From: Lachnospiraceae bacterium
GTDB taxonomy: Bacteria > Bacillota_A > Clostridia > Lachnospirales > Lachnospiraceae
Reading direction: 5' to 3'
Assembly: GCA_028694115.1 (NCBI GenBank)
Contig: JAQUUB010000065.1
Coordinates: 1 to 24,076, forward strand
Length of the DNA stretch: 24,076 nucleotides
The position numbers were made by a program, and so were the translations under genes. Shown piece by piece: positions 16,673-24,076 of this stretch. How positions within the stretch are numbered: the first letter of the stretch is position 1; each line of letters starts with the position of its first letter. The notes beneath the pieces were generated by a model, which worked only from the letters and a program-made list of their open reading frames with translations, did not search any database and was not told the DNA's origin.

Positions 16673-17014
16673 CTGTGAATAGTAAGGGATGATCAAATAC
16701 TGACCATTATGAATGGTATCTTCTTTTAGTGCATTAATTTGTATGACTTCGTTCATATATTGTTCTTTTGATTCGTATTCATCTGATAGATATTGATCAG
16801 CAATGCTGCAAATGGTTTCACCTGACTTAATTTCAATACTCTTATAATATTTGTAAACAGGTACTTCTTCTTTTGAAGACTTCGCATAAGACAGAATACT
16901 TCCAAAAGAAAGTAAAAGAATTAAGAGTAAGGTGAATGAAAACGTAAACTTAATCAACCGACGATTTCTTCTTCTTTTTCTAATAATCATGCTCTTTTTT
17001 GTATTTGTTCTCAT
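16661..17014 (-). CDS. LysM-domain membrane protein, probable SOS-induced division inhibitor (YneA-like)
   Basis: 117 residues. A basic N-terminus (IIRKRRRNRR) is followed by one membrane helix (about 24-43) and a short linker. A LysM domain (about 59-113, from IEIKSGETICSIAD to GQYLIIPYY) would face the outside and bind peptidoglycan. The start is ATG 17014 behind AGGAGG. Size and layout match YneA of Bacillus, which delays cell division during DNA damage, and as in Bacillus it is divergent from lexA. Two LexA boxes on its side of the intergenic region support SOS control. The function is inferred from layout and context. Confidence 0.8.
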   Translation of the reverse strand: MRTNTKKSMIIRKRRRNRRLIKFTFSFTLLLILLLSFGSILSYAKSSKEEVPVYKYYKSIEIKSGETICSIADQYLSDEYESKEQYMNEVIQINALKEDTIHNGQYLIIPYYSQELK

Positions 17015-17069
17015 AAGAAACCTCCTCTAATCCGTTACCTATTGAATTTACTGTTTGATACAATTACCA

Positions 17070-17156
17070 CGAACAAGTGTTGCGAACAGCTGTTCTATAG
17101 TTGTATTGTATCGAACAAACATTTGGTTGTCAAGAGGAAAATCGAACAAATATTTG
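17070..17156. promoter_or_regulatory. Cluster of four LexA (SOS) boxes
   Basis: Compared with the Bacillus-type box CGAACRNRYGTTYG, I see CGAACAAGTGTTGC (17070-17083, 12/14), CGAACAGCTGTTCT (17083-17096, 12/14), CGAACAAACATTTG (17112-17125, 13/14) and CGAACAAATATTTG (17143-17156, 13/14). The last two start 31 bp apart, about three helical turns. A weaker GAAC-N4-GTTT lies at 17203-17214, after the lexA -10. They would repress both lexA and the LysM gene. Confidence 0.85.
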
Positions 17157-17166
17157 GAATATATGT

Positions 17167-17195
17167 TTGCATTTCAATTTCTGCTATGCTATACT
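17167..17195 (+). promoter_or_regulatory. lexA promoter
   Basis: TTGCAT (17167-17172), 17 bases, TATACT (17190-17195): a good sigma-A match, 11 bp downstream of the fourth LexA box and 34 bp before the lexA start. Confidence 0.75.
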
Positions 17196-17229
17196 GATTA
17201 CAGAACATCCGTTTAAAGGAGGAATTTCC

Positions 17230-17847
17230 ATGGCATATGGTAAAATAACTACAAAGCAAAAAGAAATCTTAGAATACATAAAACAACAGATTTTAGATCG
17301 AGGTTTTCCGCCTGCAGTACGAGAAATCTGCGAGGCTGTTCATCTGAAGTCAACTTCCTCAGTCCATTCTCATTTAGAAACATTAGAGAAAAACGGATAT
17401 ATTCGTAGAGACCCTACAAAACCAAGAGCAATTGAAATCCTTGATGATGGATTTCATATGGTACGTCAAGAGATGGCTAGTATCCCTATTATTGGTACGG
17501 TTGCTGCTGGTCAGCCAATTCTTGCAGAAGAAAATATTCAAGGATATTTTCCGATTCCAACCGATATGATTCCTAATTCGGAATCCTTTGTATTAAATGT
17601 AAAAGGTGACAGCATGATTAATGTTGGGATTTTTAATGGAGATCAGATTTTTGTGGAACGTTGCAATACTGCACGAAATGGTGATACCGTTGTTGCTTTA
17701 GTCGATGATTCCGCTACAGTTAAGACTTTTTATAAAGAGAATGGTCACTACCGCTTACAGCCTGAGAATGATACCATGGATCCTATTATTGTTGATCATG
17801 TAGAAATATTAGGAAAGGTATATGGAGTTTTTCGCTTATATCATTAA
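17230..17847 (+). CDS. lexA: LexA, SOS-response repressor
   Basis: 205 residues. The N-terminal winged helix (ITTKQKEILEYIKQQI... FPPAVREICEAVHLKSTSSVHSHL) binds SOS boxes. The C-terminal S24 peptidase domain carries the cleavage site Ala93-Gly94 (VAAGQP) and the catalytic pair Ser128 (GDSMI) and Lys165 (ATVKTF). RecA filaments trigger self-cleavage and so induce the DNA-damage genes. The start is ATG 17230 behind AAAGGAGG; a frame running further upstream covers the LexA boxes and is not real. Four boxes in front of it show autoregulation. Confidence 0.98.
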   Translation: MAYGKITTKQKEILEYIKQQILDRGFPPAVREICEAVHLKSTSSVHSHLETLEKNGYIRRDPTKPRAIEILDDGFHMVRQEMASIPIIGTVAAGQPILAEENIQGYFPIPTDMIPNSESFVLNVKGDSMINVGIFNGDQIFVERCNTARNGDTVVALVDDSATVKTFYKENGHYRLQPENDTMDPIIVDHVEILGKVYGVFRLYH

Positions 17848-17853
17848 TAAATA

Positions 17854-17888
17854 AATCCCTATCTCTTTAAATTTAGGAGATAGGGATT
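17854..17888. terminator. Bidirectional terminator between lexA and rsfS
   Basis: A perfect 12-bp stem AATCCCTATCTC/GAGATAGGGATT with an 11-base loop, between two convergent genes. T-rich bases follow in both directions (TCTTTATGTTT on +, TATTTATT on -). Confidence 0.85.
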
Positions 17889-17896
17889 CTTTATGT

Positions 17897-18247
17897 TTAT
17901 TTTAAATCTTCAACAGAAATCGTCTTTCCGTCTTTCCAGATTCTTTCTAGATCATAGAACAGTCTGTTTTCTTTATCAAATACATGCACAATAATATCTC
18001 GATAATCCATGAGAACCCAATTTGCATTCTGATAGCCCTCTACCTGTTTTGGTGTCATGCCCTGTTTGCCTAATGTTTCATCTACATTATCTATCATTGC
18101 CTGAACCTGATTACGGCTGTTACCACTTGCAATGATAAAATAGTCTGCCATTACAGAAATATGGCTGATATCGATAATTTTAATATCTTCTGCTTTTTTA
18201 TCTTCTAATGCAAGGATTACTTGTTTTGTCATTTCTTTTGGTGTCAT
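17897..18247 (-). CDS. rsfS: Ribosomal silencing factor RsfS
   Basis: 116 residues, the usual length for RsfS (YbeB/Iojap). Conserved stretches include DISHISVMADYFIIASGNS, then VEGYQNANWVLMDYRDIIVHVF and FYDLERIW. It binds ribosomal protein uL14 on the large subunit and blocks subunit joining, saving energy in poor conditions. It is the last gene of the obg operon; its ATG directly follows the yqeK stop (TAA-ATG), with AGGAGA inside yqeK, so translation is coupled. Confidence 0.96.
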   Translation of the reverse strand: MTPKEMTKQVILALEDKKAEDIKIIDISHISVMADYFIIASGNSRNQVQAMIDNVDETLGKQGMTPKQVEGYQNANWVLMDYRDIIVHVFDKENRLFYDLERIWKDGKTISVEDLK

Positions 18248-18832
18248 TTATAATTCTCCTGTCTTTTTTAAATAATATTGATATGTTTGCATTGTTAAAT
18301 CATCAATTTCTAAAGAGGTATCCTGCAAATGCTTTAAGGTGTCTCTTAGAATGATTACCATAGCCTTTTCTATATTTTCAAATGCTTTTGCCCGGATTTC
18401 AAATAGGTTTGGTGCTTTTCTTCTACTTGGTTCTATATAGTCAGCTGTAAAAACGATTTTCTCAAGCAGCGACATATCTGGTTTTCCAGTCGTATGATAT
18501 TGAATCGCACTCAATATTTCCTGATCACTAATTCCATATTCCATCTGTGCGAGATAACTTCCGAGCTTTGAATGAATCAGATATGGATTCTTTCGTTCTA
18601 AATCACTTAGGTAAATATTGTTCTTATCACAAATGCGAATCTTCTCTTCATCTGAGATGCATTTTGCACAATCATGTAACAAACCAGCCACATAGGATTG
18701 CTCCATATCTCCTTGATAGGCCATAGCCATAGAAGCGCTTGTATAAGCAACTCCCAATGTATGAGTATAGCGATCCTCAGTTAAGATATCCTTTAAATGT
18801 TCTTCGATTTTTCTTATGTCTTTTTTATACAT
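18248..18832 (-). CDS. yqeK: YqeK-type HD-domain Ap4A hydrolase
   Basis: 194 residues of the HD phosphohydrolase superfamily. Metal ligands are visible as His24 (RYTHTLGVAYTS), His53-Asp54 (GLLHDCAK), and further His and Asp (IHSKLG, IQYHTTG, VFTADYIEP). Firmicutes YqeK cleaves diadenosine tetraphosphate symmetrically to two ADP, removing a stress-associated nucleotide. Its start overlaps the end of nadD by 8 bases, the arrangement seen widely in Firmicutes (nadD-yqeK-rsfS). Confidence 0.93.
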   Translation of the reverse strand: MYKKDIRKIEEHLKDILTEDRYTHTLGVAYTSASMAMAYQGDMEQSYVAGLLHDCAKCISDEEKIRICDKNNIYLSDLERKNPYLIHSKLGSYLAQMEYGISDQEILSAIQYHTTGKPDMSLLEKIVFTADYIEPSRRKAPNLFEIRAKAFENIEKAMVIILRDTLKHLQDTSLEIDDLTMQTYQYYLKKTGEL

Positions 18833-19451
18833 TTTCCATCTTCCTGTATAGTTCGTGTTCCATTATATAATTTTCTACCTCTTCTGTTACATAATACTTG
18901 ATAGATTTTTGATTACTTACCATTTTGCGGATATTTCCTGATGATATTTCTATATTGGGACTATGCAGCATATGGATAATACCATTATATTTAACCTTAT
19001 ATTCCGCTGCTTTTTCCGTTAATTCTTCCAAGGAAGAATCATTTCGAACAGATACCAACAATTCACAATTTGAAAATACCTGGTCAATATTTTTCCAATG
19101 TTCCATAGAAAATAAAGTGTCTGCACCGATAATAAAGAAAAAGGTTGTATCTTGATATTCCCTTTTTAACTGCTCTAACGTTTCGTACGTATACGTATTG
19201 CCTTCGCGTTGCACCTCTATGGTTGATAACTCCAAATGAGGATTGCTGGCAATAGACAGTTCCACCATTTCCGCTCGAATGCTGGATGGCAGAATATCGC
19301 AGTTTTTCTTTAAATAAGAGATTCCACTAGGCATAATCCATACTTTATCAAGATGATATTCCTGATATGCCTGCTCTGCTATCATTAAATGTCCTAAATG
19401 AATAGGATTAAAGGTGCCTCCTAAAATCCCAATCCTTTTTTCGGAATTCAT
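18825..19451 (-). CDS. nadD: Nicotinate-nucleotide adenylyltransferase
   Basis: 208 residues. Nucleotidyltransferase fold with GGTFNPIHLGH (11-21), which binds ATP, the central FFIIGADTLFSMEHW, and the closing SSGNIRKM. It joins nicotinate mononucleotide with ATP to give deamido-NAD, an essential step in NAD synthesis. The start is ATG 19451, six bases after GAGG; the GTG at 19463 is part of that ribosome binding site region. It is cotranscribed with yhbY upstream and overlaps yqeK downstream. Confidence 0.97.
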   Translation of the reverse strand: MNSEKRIGILGGTFNPIHLGHLMIAEQAYQEYHLDKVWIMPSGISYLKKNCDILPSSIRAEMVELSIASNPHLELSTIEVQREGNTYTYETLEQLKREYQDTTFFFIIGADTLFSMEHWKNIDQVFSNCELLVSVRNDSSLEELTEKAAEYKVKYNGIIHMLHSPNIEISSGNIRKMVSNQKSIKYYVTEEVENYIMEHELYRKMENV

Positions 19452-19471
19452 AGTTAACCTCACAAATTCTT

Positions 19472-19762
19472 TTATTTTGGTAAAATAATTTTTGGATCTT
19501 TCTTCTTCGGTTTATAGAAAACAATTTTTTTACCAATTACTAATACAACCTCGGAATGCGTTCTCTCAGCAATTACATCTGCAATTTCTCTTGGATCATC
19601 CATGCAGTTTTTTAATACACTGATTTTAATTAATTCTCTTGCATCTAATGCTTCCCCAATTGCCTCTGTTATTTCAGGTGTGACACTTCCTTTTCCTACC
19701 TGAAAAATAGGATCCATGGTACTTGCAAGTCCTTTCAAATAGGATCTTTGTTTACTTGTCAT
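19472..19762 (-). CDS. yhbY: YhbY-type (CRM domain) ribosome-assembly RNA-binding protein
   Basis: 96 residues, a single CRS1-YhbY (CRM) domain from SKQRSYLKGLASTMDPIFQVGKG to LVIGKKIVFYKP, the standard length. It associates with precursors of the large ribosomal subunit. The start is ATG 19762 behind AGGAGA, which overlaps the stop of the upstream gene, so coupling is likely. It lies between the EI-like gene and nadD in the obg operon. Confidence 0.95.
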   Translation of the reverse strand: MTSKQRSYLKGLASTMDPIFQVGKGSVTPEITEAIGEALDARELIKISVLKNCMDDPREIADVIAERTHSEVVLVIGKKIVFYKPKKKDPKIILPK

Positions 19763-19772
19763 TAATATTCTC

Positions 19773-21383
19773 CTAGTCTAATTTAAGTATATGATTTCTA
19801 AGTTGTAATATCTGTTGTGGAGCTACGGATAGGTCATCGACTCCAATCTCTAAGAAATACGAGGATAACGTAGGATCAGATGCTAATTCACCGCAGATTC
19901 CTACAGGAATATTATGTTTATGTCCATTATCTACTACCATCTTTATCATTTTTAATATCGCTGGATGATGATAGTCGCAAATATCGGAAAGCATAGCATT
20001 TTCTCTATCTACTCCTAGTGTATATTGTGTTAAATCATTCGTTCCGATACTGATAAAGGAACAGATTTTTGCAATATCATCACTGATCATCACTGCGGCT
20101 GGTGTTTCAATCATAACACCTTGCTTTACATCCTTATATAGGACACCTTCCAAGATCAGTTGCCTCTTTGCCACTTCTAATAATTCATTTGCCTGAAGGA
20201 TTTCTTTGGTTGAAGAAATCATGGGATACATAATCGAAACATTTCCAAATACGGCAGCTCTTAAAATTGCTTTTAATTGTGTAATGAAAATCTCTGGATT
20301 CCTTATACAAAAACGGATTCCTCTACATCCCAATGCAGAATTCGATTCATTCTGCATATGTAAATATTCCAGATTTTTATCAGCACCAACATCGAGTGTT
20401 CTGATTATAACTGGCTTTTTATTCATTCCACAAACCAAAGCTTTATATTCTTCAAAAAGTTGCTCTTCTGTTGGTGCTTCTGTACTCTCTAAATATAAAA
20501 CCTCACTTCGATATAACCCAATTCCTTCCACATCGCATGAATTCGCATTACTCACTTCATAAGAAGAACAAATATTTCCGAATAATTTTATAGTTTTTCC
20601 CGATTTGGAAACACATTTTTTCCCTTTTAACTGTTCCAATTTAAGGTTCTTAATTCGTTCTTCTTCCATACGATCATTCATATCTTTTTTTATCTGATCA
20701 TCTGGTTGTAAATAAAGCACTCTCCAGCCACCGTCAAGTACTGCTTCTTTTCCATCAAATTCATCCTGAATTTCACATCCAACAATCGTTGGGATATTCA
20801 GTGATTTTGCAAGAATCGCCATATGCGAATTCAAGGAAGAATCTTCTACAATCAGTCCTAAAATTCTTGTCTTATCCAATTGTAAGAATTCTAATGTCGT
20901 CATACTCTTTGTGGCAATAATACTTGGTTCCTTCAAAAAAACATCAAAACCATGATACCCATCAAGACTTGATAAAAGACGCCTCGTTAATTCTTTCATA
21001 TCATTACTCATATTACGCAGATACTCATCATCTGTCTTTAAAAGAGTCTCTTCAATATGTTTACCAGCACCAGCAACTGCTTTACTGACAGAACAATTTT
21101 GATTTAATATCCGACCAATAATCGCATCTTCTAACTGATGACCTTGCAATAATTTCATTTGCGTTTCATAAACCATGGCTTTCTTTTTTCCGAATTCATG
21201 TAACGCATTTTCATATTCTTCATTTAAATCCTTTAGTACCCTGTTTTTTGCTTTTTCCAGCTCAGCTAATTCTTTTTCTGTATCAATTTCATTTGTACTT
21301 CTAGCTTCTAAATTTCTGGTCAACACATGAATTCTTCCTAATGCAATGCTCCCAAAGCCTGCATCCCCCTGAAAAATCTCCAT
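19773..21383 (-). CDS. Enzyme I-like PEP-dependent phosphotransferase (PTS EI homologue)
   Basis: 536 residues, slightly shorter than typical EI (about 570). It has an N-terminal helical HPr-type interaction region (30-150) and a swivelling His domain with His187 in DSSLNSHMAILAKSL. Canonical EI has GGRTSH here, so the loop before the His is unusual. The C-terminal PEP-binding barrel keeps GIGLYRSEVLY, RTLDVGADK, CRGIRFCIRNPE, MIETPAA, SIGTNDLTQYTLGVDR and the active-site Cys497 in GICGEL. It should take phosphate from PEP onto His187 and pass it to an HPr-like partner; none is encoded in this window. It lies 17 bases after obg and is cotranscribed with it. It may be a second, regulatory EI and not the main sugar-transport enzyme. 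Confidence 0.88.
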   Translation of the reverse strand: MEIFQGDAGFGSIALGRIHVLTRNLEARSTNEIDTEKELAELEKAKNRVLKDLNEEYENALHEFGKKKAMVYETQMKLLQGHQLEDAIIGRILNQNCSVSKAVAGAGKHIEETLLKTDDEYLRNMSNDMKELTRRLLSSLDGYHGFDVFLKEPSIIATKSMTTLEFLQLDKTRILGLIVEDSSLNSHMAILAKSLNIPTIVGCEIQDEFDGKEAVLDGGWRVLYLQPDDQIKKDMNDRMEEERIKNLKLEQLKGKKCVSKSGKTIKLFGNICSSYEVSNANSCDVEGIGLYRSEVLYLESTEAPTEEQLFEEYKALVCGMNKKPVIIRTLDVGADKNLEYLHMQNESNSALGCRGIRFCIRNPEIFITQLKAILRAAVFGNVSIMYPMISSTKEILQANELLEVAKRQLILEGVLYKDVKQGVMIETPAAVMISDDIAKICSFISIGTNDLTQYTLGVDRENAMLSDICDYHHPAILKMIKMVVDNGHKHNIPVGICGELASDPTLSSYFLEIGVDDLSVAPQQILQLRNHILKLD

Positions 21384-21399
21384 AAGCCTTCATCTCACT

Positions 21400-22772
<1,373 letters not shown>

Positions 22773-22784
22773 ACAGTTATAGAT

Positions 22785-22823
22785 AAAAAAGGGAGCTTCA
22801 AACATCGGTTTGAAACCCCCTTT
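22785..22823 (-). terminator. Rho-independent terminator after rpmA
   Basis: On the minus strand GGGGG-TTTCAAAC pairs with GTTTGAAGCTCCC around an ATCG-type loop (seven inner pairs, then three G-C pairs with two mismatches) and is followed by six Ts. It lies 17 bases after the rpmA stop and separates the ribosomal-protein unit from obg. Confidence 0.85.
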
Positions 22824-22839
22824 CGTTCGTATTTGTTTA

Positions 22840-23124
22840 TTATTTTTCTACTGGATATACGGAAGCCTGTTTTTTATCTCTTCCTTTTCTTTCGAATCTA
22901 ACAACACCATCTACCAATGCGAACAATGTATCATCGCCGCCACGTCCTACGTTAGTACCAGGATGAATTTTGGTTCCACGTTGTCTATATAAAATATTTC
23001 CAGCTTTTACGAATTGTCCATCAGCTCTTTTTGCTCCAAGTCTTTTGGATTCAGAATCTCTACCGTTTTTGGTAGAACCAACTCCCTTTTTATGAGCAAA
23101 AAATTGAAGGTTCATATTTAACAT
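22840..23124 (-). CDS. rpmA: Large-subunit ribosomal protein bL27
   Basis: 94 residues. It begins with the Firmicutes extension MLNMNLQFF, which the protease Prp removes so that the mature protein starts AHKKG and its N-terminus can reach the peptidyl-transferase centre. The rest is standard ([17 protein letters not shown] ... [15 protein letters not shown]). The start is ATG 23124 behind AGGAGGTG, overlapping the prp stop by seven bases. Confidence 0.98.
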   Translation of the reverse strand: MLNMNLQFFAHKKGVGSTKNGRDSESKRLGAKRADGQFVKAGNILYRQRGTKIHPGTNVGRGGDDTLFALVDGVVRFERKGRDKKQASVYPVEK

Positions 23125-23456
23125 GGTTTACACCTCCTAATTATTATTTTTATATAATCATTTCCATAATTTTTTTCGATATCCTCTAATCCAAGAATCA
23201 TCGAATTTAGTAGTAACGAAGCTCCCTCACTTGGAATTCTGCCAAAATAACAATAGATGTTACCAGTTTCCTGATCCATTCGTACATGAATATCTTCCTG
23301 TAAAAACGTATCAATAGAATTAATCGTATTAATGACTAATACGGATACGGCAGCACACACAATGTCACTTCCAGCTTCTGCATAATCTGCATGTCCAAGA
23401 CACTCAAATTCAGAAACTACTCCATTACTATCTTTATAGACATCAACAGTAATCAT
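23118..23456 (-). CDS. prp: Prp, cysteine protease that processes bL27
   Basis: 112 residues of the YsxB/Prp family. The catalytic dyad is visible as His22 ([13 protein letters not shown]) and Cys34 (IVCAAVSVL). It cleaves the N-terminal extension of bL27, an essential step in Firmicutes that have this extension. The gene lies between rplU and rpmA as usual and overlaps rpmA. The ribosome binding site before ATG 23456 is weak (ACTGG), so it may be made in lower amounts than the two ribosomal proteins. Confidence 0.96.
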   Translation of the reverse strand: MITVDVYKDSNGVVSEFECLGHADYAEAGSDIVCAAVSVLVINTINSIDTFLQEDIHVRMDQETGNIYCYFGRIPSEGASLLLNSMILGLEDIEKNYGNDYIKIIIRRCKPC

Positions 23457-23478
23457 TTCATTACCAGTCTTTCATATA

Positions 23479-23784
23479 CTAAGCATTAATCTTTTCGATT
23501 TTCACTTCAGTGTATGCTTGTCTATGACCATTCTTTTTATGATATCCGGTTTTTCTCTTGTATTTGTATACAATAACCTTTTTTGCTCTCGCTTGATCCA
23601 TAACAGTTCCTGTTACAGTTGCAGATTGAACTGCATCGCCTACAGCAAGTTCTTTATCACTTACAGCTAATACCTGGTCAAATGTTACAGTGCTTCCTTC
23701 TTCAACGTCAAGTTTTTCAACTCTGACAACGTCTCCTTCAGAAACTTTATACTGTTTTCCACCTGTTGCAATAATTGCGTACAT
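23479..23784 (-). CDS. rplU: Large-subunit ribosomal protein bL21
   Basis: 101 residues, the usual length. It begins MYAIIATGGKQYKVSEGD and has the conserved basic end (VIVYKYKRKTGYHKKNGHRQ). It binds 23S rRNA domain II. The start is ATG 23784 behind AGGAGGTG. It is the first gene of the rplU-prp-rpmA unit and is preceded by a structured leader and a strong promoter. Confidence 0.98.
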   Translation of the reverse strand: MYAIIATGGKQYKVSEGDVVRVEKLDVEEGSTVTFDQVLAVSDKELAVGDAVQSATVTGTVMDQARAKKVIVYKYKRKTGYHKKNGHRQAYTEVKIEKINA

Positions 23785-23883
23785 ATGGCACCTCCTAATC
23801 TCTAGAACCGTAGTTCCTTACTCGCTACCTTTGGTGTTATCCATAAAAAAGAACAAACTTATGACCTCAGTATGCGGCATACT
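23785..23883 (-). ncRNA. L21-type leader (5' untranslated region of rplU)
   Basis: About 98 bases lie between the expected transcript start (near 23882) and the rplU ATG. A hairpin AGTATG-CCG-CATACT (23869-23883) lies right at the 5' end. Firmicutes rplU mRNAs carry a conserved L21 leader thought to bind L21 for feedback control. Position and size fit, but I could not test the covariance model. Confidence 0.5.
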
Positions 23884-23888
23884 CAAAT

Positions 23889-23917
23889 ATATTACCATAT
23901 AGGTCTGTCTTCGTCAA
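23889..23917 (-). promoter_or_regulatory. rplU promoter
   Basis: On the minus strand, TTGACG (23912-23917), 17 bases, TAATAT (23889-23894), with TG just before the -10 (ATATGG-TAATAT region). A near-consensus sigma-A promoter, as expected for ribosomal protein genes. Confidence 0.85.
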
Positions 23918-24076
23918 GAACTTTTCAAAGATTGCTTTTGTTTTTGAAGTTCCACAGTTTTGCAGTTAATTTTTAAGATAATATAGCTCGATTGCTTTAT
24001 TTATAAGGCGTTCGGGCATTTTTTATTCCTATTTTATGTCATATTTATGTTGTCTATTTCTGTCTAGTATGATATA
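23918..24076. other. Intergenic sequence at the window edge
   Basis: AT-rich sequence with no open frame, RNA gene or convincing hairpin. It probably holds the 3' flank of whatever lies beyond the window. Confidence 0.5.

Noticed and set aside
20206..20562. 118-codon + strand frame inside the EI-like gene
   Set aside because: It is antisense to the conserved PEP-binding barrel, with no ribosome binding site and no family features.
23990..24030. Short GC-containing segment before a T-run near the right edge, possible terminator
   Set aside because: No stem of convincing length could be formed.

Overview
The window is low-GC Firmicutes DNA and most resembles a Lachnospiraceae-type (Clostridia) chromosome. 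The grounds are AGGAGG-type ribosome binding sites on nearly every gene, an L27 with the cleavable Firmicutes N-terminal extension next to its protease gene prp, CGAAC-type LexA boxes, and the order rplU-prp-rpmA / obg-EI-like-yhbY-nadD-yqeK-rsfS. The species cannot be named from the sequence alone.

Left part (about 1-6000), accessory. A Xer-like tyrosine recombinase gene (140-1072, +) is split by one in-frame TAA but keeps every catalytic residue. Facing it is a tightly packed three-gene operon on the minus strand (5915 to 1247): a protein with a Cap4-like nuclease domain, a 252-residue middle component, and an SMC/Rad50-like ATPase with a zinc hook. The gene order and domains match the Lamassu / ABC-three-component (ABC-3C) type of antiphage and antiplasmid system. 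A 13-14 bp motif (AACTTCCCATTAT) occurs just before the recombinase, inverted just after it, and again just upstream of the defence operon. These may be the recombinase's own core sites, which would make about 62-5996 a small excisable or invertible defence module.

Middle part (6200-16650), accessory metabolism and sensing. It holds a TetR regulator with a nitroreductase, with near-palindromic operators inside the promoter. Next come a seven-bladed beta-propeller protein with an unrecognised helical tail and a membrane-anchored beta-lactamase-fold serine hydrolase. Upstream of the hydrolase are an OmpR-type response regulator and a sensor kinase; three hexamers at 11 bp spacing in front of the hydrolase look like the regulator's binding site. 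An aminotransferase and an Asp/Glu-type racemase are translationally coupled, and a MocR-type regulator diverges from them.

Right part (16660-24076), core genome. A LysM cell-division-inhibitor-like gene diverges from lexA, with four LexA boxes between them. A bidirectional terminator then separates lexA from the convergent obg operon (obg, EI-like PEP enzyme, yhbY, nadD, yqeK, rsfS), which links ribosome assembly and NAD synthesis. The last unit is rplU-prp-rpmA, with a promoter, a structured L21-type leader and a strong terminator. No tRNA, rRNA, CRISPR array or transposase was found, and no stretch longer than 300 bases lacks a gene or leader.
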